Both the position numbers and the translations under genes were made by a program. Of a DNA stretch of 64,000 bases, positions 51,601 through 58,866 are shown one piece after another. This DNA comes from Euptelea pleiosperma (Eukaryota; Streptophyta; Magnoliopsida; Ranunculales; Eupteleaceae): NCBI GenBank assembly GCA_035048495.1, contig CM068546.1, forward strand, positions 11,042,435 through 11,106,434, read 5' to 3'. Numbering within the stretch: position 1 is the first letter of the stretch; the number at the start of each line of letters is the position of its first letter. A model generated the notes under the pieces. The model searched no databases. It was given only the letters and a program-made list of their open reading frames with translations, and had not been told where the DNA came from.

Positions 51601-54600
51601 TTGGCCTCGATGACAGGCCTTATCATCAAAATTTTATTCACTTTGCCCCCCTTGAGCAAAATCATGGCTTCACCATTGCCTATAAGGTGGGTATTGGTGA
51701 TAGGATCCGTTTTTGGGAGGACCGATGGTGTGGCGACAACTCTTTCATGGAAGACTTCCCAGAGCTCTATTCTTTGGTAGACAACATGAAGTGTACAATC
51801 TAGCAATGTTCAGTTCGGGAAGGGGAGAACTTGGCGTGGGATTTCGGATTCAGGAGAGGCCTGAACGATTGGGTGATTGATGCAATGTCCCGGCTTCTAC
51901 TTCGGCTACAGGAGTGTTACCCCTCAGCCCTTGAGCCAGATAAACATATTTGGAGATGGTCAAAAGATGGCAAGTTCTTTGTTCGGTCCTTGTACAATTC
52001 ATTAATCATGCCCCTTGAAGAGAGATTTCCAGTATGTTTTGTCTGGGGTTCTAAGGTGCCATCCAAGATAGCTTTCTTCTACTGGACAGCTTCCTTGGAT
52101 AAGATTTTAACTGTGGATCATTTGAGAGCCCGCAAGATTATCATTGTTGATTTTTGCTCTATGTGCAAGCATAGCGGGGAATCGGTTGATCACCATCTTC
52201 TTTATTGTTCAATGGCGAGAGCGGTCTAGACGACTTTTCTGGCGCAATTTGGTATGGCATGGGTTTTTCCCCATTTGTTGATGCAACTTACTTGCAACTG
52301 GTTCACATCATCCTTCTCTACCAGAGGACGCATTCTTTGGCGTATGCTCCCGATTTGTTGGGGTTTGTGGAAAGAACGTAATCATAGGGTCTTTGAGGGC
52401 AGGGAGGCCTCAGAGGGGAATATTATTCTGAACATAAAGGGACTCTTGTTCTTTTGGTCTAAAGCCTTTTGAGGATGTCGGGGATTATTCTTTGAGGACT
52501 TTGTATTCCAGTGGGACATGATCTGCCGAGTATGATGTTTGGTTTTCTTCATTTTTTTAGTTCGGCGATGATGTAGGCGCCTTAGGCTCCTGAAGGTCAC
52601 CTCGACCTCATAGGCTTTTCCTGTAATCTTCTTTTGCTATTAATGATAGTTTACACTTATCAAAAAAAAAATGACGATGATGCTTTTTATTATTATAATC
52701 ATTATTGTTCTCATTGTTATTATTATCTTCATTTATTAATATTGATATTAGTAATAAGTTATAGCATTATTTTTTCTTGCTTAAAGGATACTGGTGAGGT
52801 AGGAGATGTGATGCTTGATGGACAAGTTTTGAGTTATTCTAGGATTGAATGACTTTTTTCAAGTTTTAAAAGGAATAATCTAATCTTCATTTTAAGGCTA
52901 AAATTAGGATTAACGAAAACTCACTTTAGTTGATCCAAACATGCTAACCACCCCAAAAGCCTAGTTTACATCGGACTTTGTCCTTGTATTGGCCAATTGT
53001 GAATTAGTTGTGTATATGAAAACGAGGTTTTTATTTTTATTTTTTAGTGTGGATTTGCCTTCGGTCTACGCTCTCTAGTTTTCAAGATTGCGATCCCTTA
53101 TTTTCCAGAACACGTTCCCATGATTCACAGTTTGCACTCCTATGATTTACAGATCACGATTTGTTGTTTATAAATTTGCAGTTTGTTAAACATACGCGTT
53201 CTGGTTGCTTAGTATGCAATTTGTTACAACTATGAAAGAATAGAATTGAAGAAGAGAACAAAGGTACCTCTCTCTCTAGTACCCTCAAGGTAATTAAGGG
53301 CACAAGGCGCACTTAAGGCGCTAAGACATCTAGTGCCTGAGGTGCAAGGCGCAAGGTGAGGCACACTCCTGACTGAAGCGAGGCGCAATATTAAAAATTA
53401 TTATAAATATAAAAAATGAAGAAAAATAATATCATAAATAACAAAATAGTTAATCATTAGGCCATAAAACATAAAAAATAGCAAATGTCGAAAATCTCAA
53501 GTAACCCAAAAGTAGTTCTAGTTAACATCGTCATTATCTAAATACAAAACAAGTAATCAAAAATCTATTAAAATAAAAGATAGCAAATGTTCAAAATCTC
53601 AAATAGCCCTTAATTAGTTTTAATTAACATTGTCATCATCTAAAATATAATCATTAGCTTCATCCCCATCATCATCGGATGTGTTAGCCTCCTCAATATA
53701 TTCTTCTTCTTCTGTCTCCTCCGAATCGGCCTCTTCCTCTTCCGGCTCCCTTATTGAAGCCCTTGCCCTTACTCTTGACATTGATTGTGATCTAGTATTT
53801 GATGTTGATTCACCAACTCCAGCAGCTCTCGCAACAACACTCCATGTCAAGCTATCATCCTCAAACACCAATCCATCTTCTGTTTCTCCACCTTCTGTTT
53901 CCATCTCCCTAAGTAGCCATTCTTTGCTTTCATCAATGTCTTTCAATGAGCTAGGTTCAATTGTATCTCTCCTATCATACCGATGCTTAATATAATAGGC
54001 CAAAATACAAATTTTTTACAAAAAAAACACCTGACGCGCCTAGAGCCTGGTCTGAGGCGCGCGCCTTGACTACAGAGAGTACCCTTTTGGTTTACATTAT
54101 TTTTTCTTGATTAAGAGGAAGAATTGGAATTGAGAACAAATTCTGTTTTGCCCTCCAATCGTTTTGTTTTTTGTTCACCAATCAAAATCTTTTTCATTCC
54201 ATTAACATGTTTTTGAACTGAGAACATTAGCTTGTGATTAAATTTTTTTTTTTTTTCTGAACAAGGGTTGGGTACAGAAAATGTTAAAAAACAAATTTCA
54301 ATGTTGGTTTAGAAGAAAAAATATAATTCGCTTGGGTCATCGAATTCAATTTGCTGGGTTCATTAAGCTCGTTTGCTAGTTTTGCTTCTCATTTGAAAAA
54401 CAAATTCATCTTTAGGAAGAACTTTTGTCTCTATTGTTTGTGGTAACACAAACAAGTGCGAACCAATCTTACGATCGGAGTTGTCCATGATTTGCAAACT
54501 AGTTTGTCAAAGAATCAAGCAAATCATATGGCAAACCGGATAGCAATAAAATTGTTGGCAGTAGTATTAGTTACAGGCTTACAGGAAACCAAGTAACTGT

Positions 54601-57600
54601 AGTTTAAAATTTAGATTAGTAGAGGAAAAGGAGAACAACTTTGATGTCCAACCCTGTCCACCACTCCACGCCCCCCAAAAATACCATCTAGCATACACTT
54701 TTGGCCTCCCTGACCCCATGAATGTTTGGTCCACCCCTTAGTGGACCTATAAATCAGAAATCAGCTTGAATGGCAATTTATGGGCACTTGATTCAAGCAT
54801 TTTTCATAAGCTAATTTATGGTCTAGCAATCTAACATTATTTGAATGCTAGTCCCACTTGGGAGACCTCCTAAAAAACGCGTTATCTTATTTTAAGTGGC
54901 CATTATTATGTTTTTTAGTAGACATGTATGGACGTACGTACATACGTACTGTACCCTTCATTTCAATTTATTTTTTCTTTACATATAAAAAGGGTTTTTA
55001 AAAGAGGGTTGGTATGTTCCATCCTCCTTGCACTACTTTATGAAGTTGTTAAACACAACTATTTGTTTGGTAGTCTTCCCTTTATAAATCTACCAATATT
55101 TATTAAATTATTGGATAGCTCTATAGTGTATGGAAATGTTTTTTTTTTCCTTTTCACATATTTCTTTTCTTATATTCATTAAAAAACCTCTGATTTAATT
55201 ATTGTTAAAATTTAGAATAACATGTGTATGGACGTGTTAGTTTTTCGGGTTTTTGAAAGCCGTCATGTCAGACACCTCATATTTTTGTACGATGTGTGTC
55301 ATTGTTACATGGGTTATGACCACCAGTAGCATACAATCTTACTTTTTGGTGCACAATCTTTGGATTAATGTTATTTATTCATTTCCTTTTTTCAGGGGAG
55401 CTTTCTGTTTACATCAATTCATTTGCAATTCTTACAAAATCTCTACTCCCGTTACCAGATAAATATCATGGTTTAACTGATGTGGATAAGCGTTATCGTC
55501 AACGGTGGGTTTTGTTGTAAATCTTCGTTGTTTAAAGGAATTACATCATGTATGTGCTTTTATAGAAATTGTACATATGAGATGCTAGAGTGATTTCTCA
55601 ATAGGAATTCTATGATCTAGGTAAACATTGAAGGGTATATGATATGTGAATTGTATGATCATGTTTCTTGTGTACCTGACAAGAATGGATATGAATTCTT
55701 CCAGTGGAGACTGAATATCATTTAAGTACATTGATGAAACCATCTGTGCTGTGACAAAGGAATTCTTTCTAACAGCAATATCCAAAACTAGATGCTTTAT
55801 CATTGCATTGTTTAGACTATATGCATAGGTGTATAAAAAAAGCTCAATGGCCCAAAGCCCGGCTCAAAATTTTCGGGCTCAAGCTTGGCCCAAAGCTTGA
55901 CTTGGGCCAGGCCTAGACTTTGAAAGCCCGGCCCGGCTCAAGTTCAACAATATTTTATAGATATTTTTAAAGTATTTTAACATCAGCTGGGTGTTTGGTC
56001 TAGTGGTATGATTCTTGTTTTGGATGTGAGAGGTCGTGAGTTCTATTCTCACAGCATCTATTCATGCTAACTTAATTTTTCAGATTTCACCATACAACAA
56101 ATTTCTAATTTCGGCCCAACCCTAGGCCCAAACCCCCTTAGGGCTTTGAGCTAGGCCCGAGATTGGCTTTTAGGCCCACAGCCTGTCCCTGCCTGAAAAT
56201 TCTATTGGGCTGACTCAACCCAGCCCGGCTATTTATGCATATTATTGATCATGAACAATTAAATTTAATTGATACCTAAACCAATTCTAAAATAAATGTC
56301 AGCTAAAATACTTGGGTTGATTACATATGCTTGTAGAAAGAAGGAAAGAACAAAGAGAAAAGCAAAAGACAAACATGTTTTGATGGGTTTGTTATTGACT
56401 CCCTCTCTCCCTTTTATTATATGAACCCATTAACAATTTAAATTTCATCTCTACCATTAAGAAATGACATAATACTGAATAATAAAAATGTAAGAACAAT
56501 TCCTTTGTAGAAGTAATATAAAAATGACTAAGCTAAGCTCTCAAATAGACAAGGAAATAAATTTCAGTTTCGAGGTTTATTTCGACCAGGCCGGAAATGT
56601 AAATATTTCGACCAGTGTGGAAATAATACATTTTTGTGGAAATGATGGAAATAATGCGGAAATGATGGAAATATTGTGGAAATGTTTGTGGAAAGTTTGG
56701 GAAATAATAGAACAAACATAAAAACACATTCATAAACTATCAAACTATAATATACAATAATACAACCATATGTAGGTGGAAATGAATGACCATAGCGGTC
56801 TGTGATATGTTTAGGCAGGTATCTAATAGTCAGTTCAAGTATTATTTAATTAGATAATTATTATTTAATTGCTTATTATAAAAAAAGTCATAAATCAAGG
56901 TATTAACGAATCTTTATTCACTTACATTAGTGTCTTAATATTATGTATACTTTTAGAAAACCTATTTACTATAACTTATAAGTTAACATTACTTAACTTT
57001 TTGAATGTACCTAACCATCATATAGAACGAGTTAAGTTGTGCAACATATAATCAATTTATGCACAATCATAGATGTTTAGGGTGAAAACCAATGAAATTG
57101 GGGTTTTCCCCAAGTTTTAATTTTTTACCCTAAATGATCTTCAATCCGTACACAAATCAAGTGTAAATGCATCATAGATTTGATGTATTTACACCTAATC
57201 TATCTATTTGTAGCAAGAAACGATAGCAAATTTTTTTATACTTACGTAAATTTCGAATTTGAAAAAACTCCAAAATGGGATGTTTCCTACTTTCGATTGA
57301 AATGTTTCCATAGATGTCGAAACATTTTGACCGAAATAATACATATTTACACTGTCAATTGATCGTAATTTACTGTTCACGCGAAATATTTCGACATGTA
57401 TGGAAACATTTCGTGTATGTCTTCTTTCCTATCGATAACCTAGAAAATATAAATATTTCGCGAAATATTTTGTTAATTTCGCAAAATTTATTTCCTTAGT
57501 TCTTATCATATTTTTTTTGATAAGTAGTAAAATATCATTAAAAGGGACGAATCCCAAAAAGATAAACAAAAGAAGGCAGATCCCTCATTCTATACAGACC

Positions 57601-58866
57601 AGAAGGAATCCCTTAGAATCTCATTCCATCTAAATACAAAAGATTCGTAAAAAAACTCCAGCAAACTCAGGAGTAATAGAGGACCATAAATACATCAGGG
57701 CTTTCATACGCAAAATCACATCTGATATTGAAGTTTCTTTCACCTTAAAGATCCTAGAGTTCGTTTCCTTCCAAACTGCCCACATCAAATCAAAAAGAAG
57801 GATCTTCAAGAGGAACCCCCCTTTCCCAAAAATGATGGTCTTCGAGGTACCTAATATTTTCTCCCCCACATGCTCTGGAGACACAAAGCTGACGCCAAAG
57901 AGAGAAAACGTTTGCCACACCTCAAAAGTGAAGCTACAATGAATCAACACATGATCCACTGATTCAGCGGCTGACGTGCATAAGGCACACCTATTCGGCA
58001 ATAGCATCCCCTTAATTAGATGGTCGATTGTTTGAATCTTGTCTAGACTAGCTGTCCAAGCAAAGAACTCCATTTTAAAGGGAACTGGAGCCTTCCAAAT
58101 AATAGGACACCGGGGAAATTCCTATCCTAACGTATAACAATGATCATAGAAAGATTTGACAGAAAAGTGCCTTTAGGATCCCATCTCAAAATTCTTCTAT
58201 CATCCACCAAGGATAATGCCGGGTTATTGCCAACCACTTGGAGAAAAGAGGCAAGGGAATCCAACTCCTAGTCATAGGCATTTCGACGAAAGCCAAAAAT
58301 TCCAAAATGCTGAACCATCATGAGACTCAGCACACTCAAACAGTAGCCCCATTCCGTTTGGAAAGGCTATAAAGAGAAGGGAATAAGACTCTAAGCGGCT
58401 CCTCTCCGAACCATCATATTTTTAGGTTTAAGTAAACCTTCTAATTTATATTTAACTAACATACTATATTAGAATGCATATGTATGGATTTTTATGCGTT
58501 TTGGGCTTCTCAAAGGTGTGTCAGCCACCCTTATCAATGTCAAAAATCGACATGTTTCCTTGTTGTTGTCACATAGCTGATTTCACACCAGTGGAATCTG
58601 TAATAGTATTGCTTTTGTATTACAAATTTACAATCATCAAGCACCTTGGTGTCTGCTACTTCCCTATTGCACAATATCACCCTGAATACTCCTTTATAAT
58701 TTTCGCAATGCTTGATTCCTGTGTTAAGTTTCAGGGAAGTATGCTTGTCTTGGAGGTTGCTTTTGCTAATATTTAATCTGACCTGTGCTGGCCATGACAT
58801 ATCTATAGGTACGTAGACATGATTGCAAATCCTGAGGTAGCCAATGTATTCCGGATAAGAGCTAAG
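24377..58866 (+). CDS. OVA5: Organellar lysyl-tRNA synthetase, exons 1-5 of a gene running off the window
   Basis: This encodes the class II lysyl-tRNA synthetase that charges tRNA-Lys in plastids and mitochondria (Arabidopsis OVA5/At3g13490 type). Coding exons are 24377-24607, 34098-34316, 46859-46970, 55396-55504 and 58809-58866, joining in frame to 729 nt (243 codons) with no stop. Residues 1-77 are a Ser/Thr/Arg-rich transit peptide opening MEALKAW. Residues about 85-235 cover the linker and the OB-fold anticodon-binding domain ([40 protein letters not shown]). The exon 5 end ([15 protein letters not shown]) is the entry to the catalytic core. All introns are GT-AG, of 9490, 12542, 8425 and 3304 bp, with a fifth longer than 5.1 kb. 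Class II motifs 1-3 are not in the window. The introns are filled with transposable elements. Confidence 0.95.
25150..25400 (+). mobile_element. RTE-type LINE 3' fragment
   Basis: The translation contains [11 protein letters not shown] and [18 protein letters not shown], the highly conserved C-terminal end of plant RTE (BovB-type) LINE reverse transcriptase proteins, followed by CAAATAGTTATGATATGATT, a degraded form of the CAAATAGTTGGGATAAGG tail. Heavily 5'-truncated. Confidence 0.7.
25625..25830 (+). other. Unidentified coding-like segment in LysRS intron 1
   Basis: A 63-residue open frame with normal-looking composition, including [18 protein letters not shown] and [19 protein letters not shown] do not recognise the family. 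It may be a captured or processed gene fragment, or a chance frame. No splice-consistent relation to the synthetase. Confidence 0.25.
26119..26346 (+). repeat. Copia 1 5' LTR
   Basis: 228 bp, TGTTGTCAGG to CAACAACA. It has a CT-rich second half (CTCTTTCCCCAATCTCTTCC). Confidence 0.95.
26347..26358 (+). promoter_or_regulatory. Copia 1 primer-binding site
   Basis: TGGTATCAGAGC, complementary to the 3' end of initiator tRNA-Met, directly after the 5' LTR. Confidence 0.9.
26739..26942 (+). repeat. 41-bp minisatellite (about 5 units) in copia 1 leader
   Basis: Units start at about 26739, 26779, 26820, 26861 and 26902, each reading GTGCAACCGCACCCTCCA then an AGAACTGCTCCCAG-like part. The similar block at 26440-26740 (CACC...CCAGAAG...GGAGAA) looks like more diverged units. 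The array lies between the primer-binding site and gag. Confidence 0.9.
27120..27925 (+). pseudogene. Copia 1 gag remnant
   Basis: Shows [20 protein letters not shown] and [12 protein letters not shown] at the start (27125-27230), [19 protein letters not shown] near 27507-27565, and a zinc knuckle [14 protein letters not shown] near 27759-27800 in which one knuckle cysteine is replaced. Stops and frameshifts are present. Confidence 0.8.
28045..31306 (+). pseudogene. Copia 1 pol remnant (protease, integrase, RT, RNase H)
   Basis: Protease active site [13 protein letters not shown] lies near 28084-28125. The integrase zinc domain RWHNRLGHL...[10 protein letters not shown] is near 28500-28620 and its core [10 protein letters not shown] and [10 protein letters not shown] at 28670-28890. 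The [18 protein letters not shown] region is near 29230-29285. Reverse transcriptase has [20 protein letters not shown] and [12 protein letters not shown], and the catalytic box reads YVDN (near 30352-30363) instead of YVDD. RNase H shows [19 protein letters not shown] (30837-30895) and [16 protein letters not shown]. Several frameshifts and in-frame stops separate these blocks. Confidence 0.92.
31314..31543 (+). repeat. Copia 1 3' LTR
   Basis: 230 bp, about 97-98% identical to the 5' LTR by eye. Confidence 0.95.
31570..32790 (-). mobile_element. L1-like LINE 3' end with inverted 5' part (twin-priming structure)
   Basis: From 31570 (poly-T on this strand, the LINE tail) to about 32400, minus-strand translation gives the reverse-transcriptase zinc-binding region. 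This includes [53 protein letters not shown] and [14 protein letters not shown]. From about 32410 to 32760 the plus strand instead encodes the segment that normally precedes it: [20 protein letters not shown] and [20 protein letters not shown]. The two pieces are adjacent in the protein but head-to-head here. I could not identify a convincing target duplication. Confidence 0.82.
32791..33191 (+). other. LysRS intron 1 sequence, nothing recognised
   Basis: No domain, RNA gene or repeat with defined ends seen between the LINE and the AATCG MITE. Confidence 0.5.
33192..33562 (+). mobile_element. AATCG-rich hAT-like MITE, copy 2 (LysRS intron 1)
   Basis: Ends are CATAGTCACAAA and the mirror TTTGTGACTATG. 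Exact 8-bp target duplication TTCCTGAG (33184-33191 and 33563-33570). Interior has GATTTTGCCGATT and TTAATCGACAAAATC words, and a conserved block with ATGCTTATGAGTT and AACATTTCTAACTTGAAATA, as in copy 3. Non-coding. Confidence 0.92.
33731..33775 (-). mobile_element. Short RTE LINE 3' tail
   Basis: The reverse complement reads CCCAAATAAACTGGGATAAG followed by GTGCATGATGATGAC, close to the conserved CCAAATAGTTGGGATAAGGC plus GAT-repeat tail of plant RTE LINEs. Only the tail remains. Confidence 0.45.
34098..34316 (+). CDS. OVA5: LysRS exon 2
   Basis: 73 codons in phase 0 between GTGTCAG|GTC and ATTCAG|GTGTGC. The product opens [20 protein letters not shown] and includes [31 protein letters not shown] and RDESGTIQ, the N-terminal linker and first strands of the anticodon-binding OB fold. 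Confidence 0.96.
34317..34690 (+). other. LysRS intron 2, first part
   Basis: Short unassigned stretch with repeated CTGAAACTGAAA/TTTCAGTG words (34490-34630), possibly a decayed inverted-repeat element. Followed directly by copia 2. Confidence 0.4.
34691..34873 (-). repeat. Copia 2 3' LTR
   Basis: 183 bp. Differs from the partner at ACATACAC/ACACACAC and GGGCCC/GGGTCC. Confidence 0.95.
34881..38200 (-). pseudogene. Copia 2 pol (protease, integrase, RT, RNase H), few lesions
   Basis: Minus-strand blocks, highest to lowest coordinate: protease [13 protein letters not shown] near 38100; integrase [44 protein letters not shown] and [16 protein letters not shown] (37200-37700). Next come [13 protein letters not shown] and [18 protein letters not shown], then reverse transcriptase with [49 protein letters not shown] and catalytic [12 protein letters not shown] (near 35830). 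RNase H has [20 protein letters not shown] and [16 protein letters not shown]. Lesions seen are stops at 37791-37793, about 36674 and about 35985, and frameshifts near 37190 and 36260. The RT-RNase H part (34881-35978) is open over 365 residues with an intact YVDD. Confidence 0.93.
38223..38378 (-). repeat. 78-bp in-frame tandem duplication between gag knuckle and protease of copia 2
   Basis: Two copies, starting at 38223 and 38301, each encode 26 residues containing [14 protein letters not shown] and PPTSTAAPQ. The copies differ at a few bases. The duplication keeps the reading frame. Confidence 0.93.
38480..39366 (-). pseudogene. Copia 2 gag
   Basis: Starts [18 protein letters not shown] and continues with [18 protein letters not shown], a stop, then [35 protein letters not shown] and [11 protein letters not shown]. 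The zinc knuckle is near 38500-38560 ([14 protein letters not shown]). Stops at about 39234 and 38960 and a frameshift near 38760 break it. Confidence 0.88.
40077..40259 (-). repeat. Copia 2 5' LTR
   Basis: 183 bp. The primer-binding site lies at 40065-40076 (GCTCTGATACCA on this strand). Confidence 0.95.
41074..42228 (+). pseudogene. Copia 3 gag remnant
   Basis: Starts [19 protein letters not shown], with [20 protein letters not shown], then [20 protein letters not shown] (41660-41730). The zinc knuckle [19 protein letters not shown] near 41953-42010 keeps all C-C-H-C ligands. Frame changes occur near 41290 and 41800. Confidence 0.85.
42256..45111 (+). pseudogene. Copia 3 pol remnant, truncated in RNase H
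   Basis: Protease reads [13 protein letters not shown] (42283-42320), with the active-site DSG changed to DLG by one base. Integrase has [28 protein letters not shown] and [13 protein letters not shown]. Reverse transcriptase has [20 protein letters not shown] and [14 protein letters not shown], with catalytic YVDDIIVTS near 44530-44555 intact. RNase H ends after SASGYCTF. Several stops and frameshifts. Confidence 0.9.
45166..45600 (-). mobile_element. L1-like LINE fragment (zinc-binding C-terminal region)
   Basis: The minus strand reads [18 protein letters not shown] and then FTYEGWKVF, the C-x2-C...H-x4-H-C zinc-binding module of plant LINE reverse transcriptases (positions about 45370-45480). 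A 36-bp piece around GACTTGCACAAGAAACACAT is present twice (45432 and 45523). Both ends are truncated. Confidence 0.7.
45601..46858 (+). other. LysRS intron 2, last part
   Basis: A/T-rich, no gene. The block 45950-46100 (GATGTTTAGG, GGTTTTCCCCAA, AATGCATCATAGATTTG) recurs at 57070-57200 in intron 4, showing a dispersed repeat shared by two introns. Confidence 0.5.
46859..46970 (+). CDS. OVA5: LysRS exon 3
   Basis: 112 nt between GGTTTTAG|CTT and GAGAAAG|GTGATC. It encodes [20 protein letters not shown], then [17 protein letters not shown] plus the first base of a glycine codon. This continues the OB-fold anticodon-binding domain. Confidence 0.96.
47031..47132 (+). repeat. Three tandem 34-bp units just after exon 3
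   Basis: Units at 47031, 47065 and 47099, each TAGTTTTGGTAGAAAATCCT followed by AATGATCAATAATA with small changes. Confidence 0.93.
47133..48269 (+). other. LysRS intron 3, first part
   Basis: No gene. A TTA/TTG-rich low-complexity stretch occupies about 47430-47560. The rest is A/T-rich and unassigned. Confidence 0.5.
48270..49105 (+). mobile_element. RTE-type LINE, degenerate C-terminal reverse transcriptase and tail
   Basis: Translation shows [38 protein letters not shown] and [17 protein letters not shown] (48290-48500), then [19 protein letters not shown] (near 48690-48750). At 49010-49085 come [13 protein letters not shown] sequence and the tail CAAATAGTTGGGATAAGGAA with a GAT repeat. 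These are hallmark plant RTE (BovB-type) LINE sequences. Many stops are present. The L1-like LINE is inserted in its GAT tail at 49105. Confidence 0.85.
50665..50736. repeat. Three tandem 24-bp units
   Basis: CTTCAACTTTGAAATTTTGC with CCAC, repeated at about 50665, 50689 and 50713. It lies at the left edge of the insertion in the LINE. Confidence 0.92.
50815..51130. mobile_element. Palindromic GAGTAAAAC-family related MITE, copy E
   Basis: Left arm ACACTCTTAGAGACCATTTA and CCGTATGGATGTTTGGCCCA is mirrored on the right by TGGGCCAAACATCCATACAA and CTCTAAGAGTGTGCCACGTG. Centre as in other copies (AAACCTTTGGATCT, AACGGTTAGAAATCACTAAT). More diverged than copies B-D and its outer ends are unclear. 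Confidence 0.7.
51215..51637. mobile_element. Palindromic GAGTAAAAC-family MITE, copy D, with 10-bp TSD
   Basis: Starts GAGTAAAACTTTGATAATAG and ends with the mirror CTTATCATCAAAATTTTAT. Exact direct repeat TCACTTTGCC flanks it (51205-51214 and 51638-51647). A 9-10 bp duplication points to a Mutator-like origin for the family. The right arm carries a short local duplication of CCTCGATGACAGGCC. Confidence 0.87.
52684..53277 (+). other. LysRS intron 3 sequence, nothing recognised
   Basis: TTATTATT low-complexity to about 52740, then unassigned A/T-rich DNA. Confidence 0.5.
53286..54077 (-). mobile_element. hAT deletion derivative keeping the transposase C-terminal tail
   Basis: 792 bp with exact 8-bp target duplication AGTACCCT (53278-53285 and 54078-54085). 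Both subterminal regions are full of CAAGGCGC/GCGCCTTG words, as in hAT elements of this type. The minus strand holds a 127-residue open frame (53620-54003) similar to the extreme C-terminal tail of plant hAT transposases. The rest of the transposase is missing, so it is non-autonomous. Confidence 0.85.
53620..54003 (-). pseudogene. hAT transposase C-terminal tail fragment
   Basis: 127 residues opening [13 protein letters not shown], then [35 protein letters not shown] and STSNTRSQS, ending in an acidic Glu/Asp-rich tail. The order DIDE...EWLL...VFEDDSLTW...VA.AAG matches the region after the dimerisation domain of plant hAT (zf-BED/DUF659-type) transposases. The catalytic parts are absent. 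Inside the TSD-flanked element above. Confidence 0.7.
54690..54870. repeat. Partial copy related to the palindromic family
   Basis: CCATGAATGTTTGGTCCACC and TTAGTGGACCTATAAATCAG resemble the left arm of copies A-E. The right arm is missing or too diverged. Confidence 0.45.
55396..55504 (+). CDS. OVA5: LysRS exon 4
   Basis: 109 nt between TTTTTTCAG|GGG and CAACG|GTGGGT. It completes a glycine codon and then reads [20 protein letters not shown] and [15 protein letters not shown] plus two bases of an arginine codon. Highly conserved end of the OB fold and linker to the catalytic core. Confidence 0.96.
55828..56240. mobile_element. GCCCGGC-rich inverted-repeat-like element
   Basis: Both ends are rich in AGCCCGGC/GGCCCAA words in opposite orientation (CCCAAAGCCCGGCTCAAAAT on the left, GGGCTGACTCAACCCAGCCC on the right). 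TATGCATA lies near each side (55821 and 56236), compatible with an 8-bp target duplication, but the word is palindromic so this is weak. The middle contains a proline-tRNA-like sequence. Confidence 0.5.
55989..56060 (+). tRNA. tRNA-Pro(UGG)-like sequence, probably a pseudogene
   Basis: 72 nt that follow plant tRNA-Pro closely: GGTCTAGTGGTATGATTC (D arm, A box), anticodon loop TTTGGAT with anticodon TGG, AGAGGTC variable region, and a perfect T stem GTGAG/CTCAC. The acceptor stem GGGTGTT can pair with AGCATCT using several G-U pairs. The anticodon stem also survives only with G-U pairs. The B box reads TTCTATTC instead of TTCGATTC. Most differences from a normal gene are C-to-T or G-to-A, as expected for decay of methylated DNA. 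It lies inside an inverted-repeat-like element. Confidence 0.6.
56548..57495. repeat. CGAAATATTTCG-rich foldback region
   Basis: Left edge AAGGAAATAAATTTC and right edge AAATTTATTTCCTT are inverted copies. Both flanking zones contain AAATATTTCG and CGAAATATT words. No clear target duplication. The middle (57070-57200) shares a repeat with intron 2. Confidence 0.4.
57516..58412 (-). mobile_element. 5'-truncated L1-like LINE with 11-bp TSD
   Basis: The direct repeat ATCATATTTTT (57505-57515 and 58413-58423) flanks the piece, and a poly-T tail begins at the left. The minus strand encodes the C-terminal region: [50 protein letters not shown] and [13 protein letters not shown]. The 147-residue frame at 57630-58073 is uninterrupted, while the upstream part has stops. 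Confidence 0.9.
58809..58866 (+). CDS. OVA5: LysRS exon 5 (last exon in window)
   Basis: 58 nt between ATCTATAG|GTA and GCTAAG|GTGGGA. It completes an arginine codon and reads [19 protein letters not shown], ending on a codon boundary. The next exon would begin with the first class II motif, and I could not find it up to base 64000. Confidence 0.94.

Larger units (their letters stand above)
49106..52669 (+). mobile_element. L1-like LINE with 14-bp TSD and poly-A, hosting MITEs
   Basis: 5'-truncated LINE from GACACACAGACC to a nine-A tail. Flanks AATGATGATGATGC (49092-49105) and AATGACGATGATGC (52670-52683) are a 14-bp target duplication with one mismatch. ORF2 blocks are [18 protein letters not shown] (near 49210), [30 protein letters not shown] (near 49790) and FADDT (49934-49948). 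Then come [22 protein letters not shown], and after an interruption [55 protein letters not shown] and [15 protein letters not shown]. Stops and frameshifts make it inactive. About 1 kb (50650-51647) is foreign MITE DNA. Confidence 0.93.
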
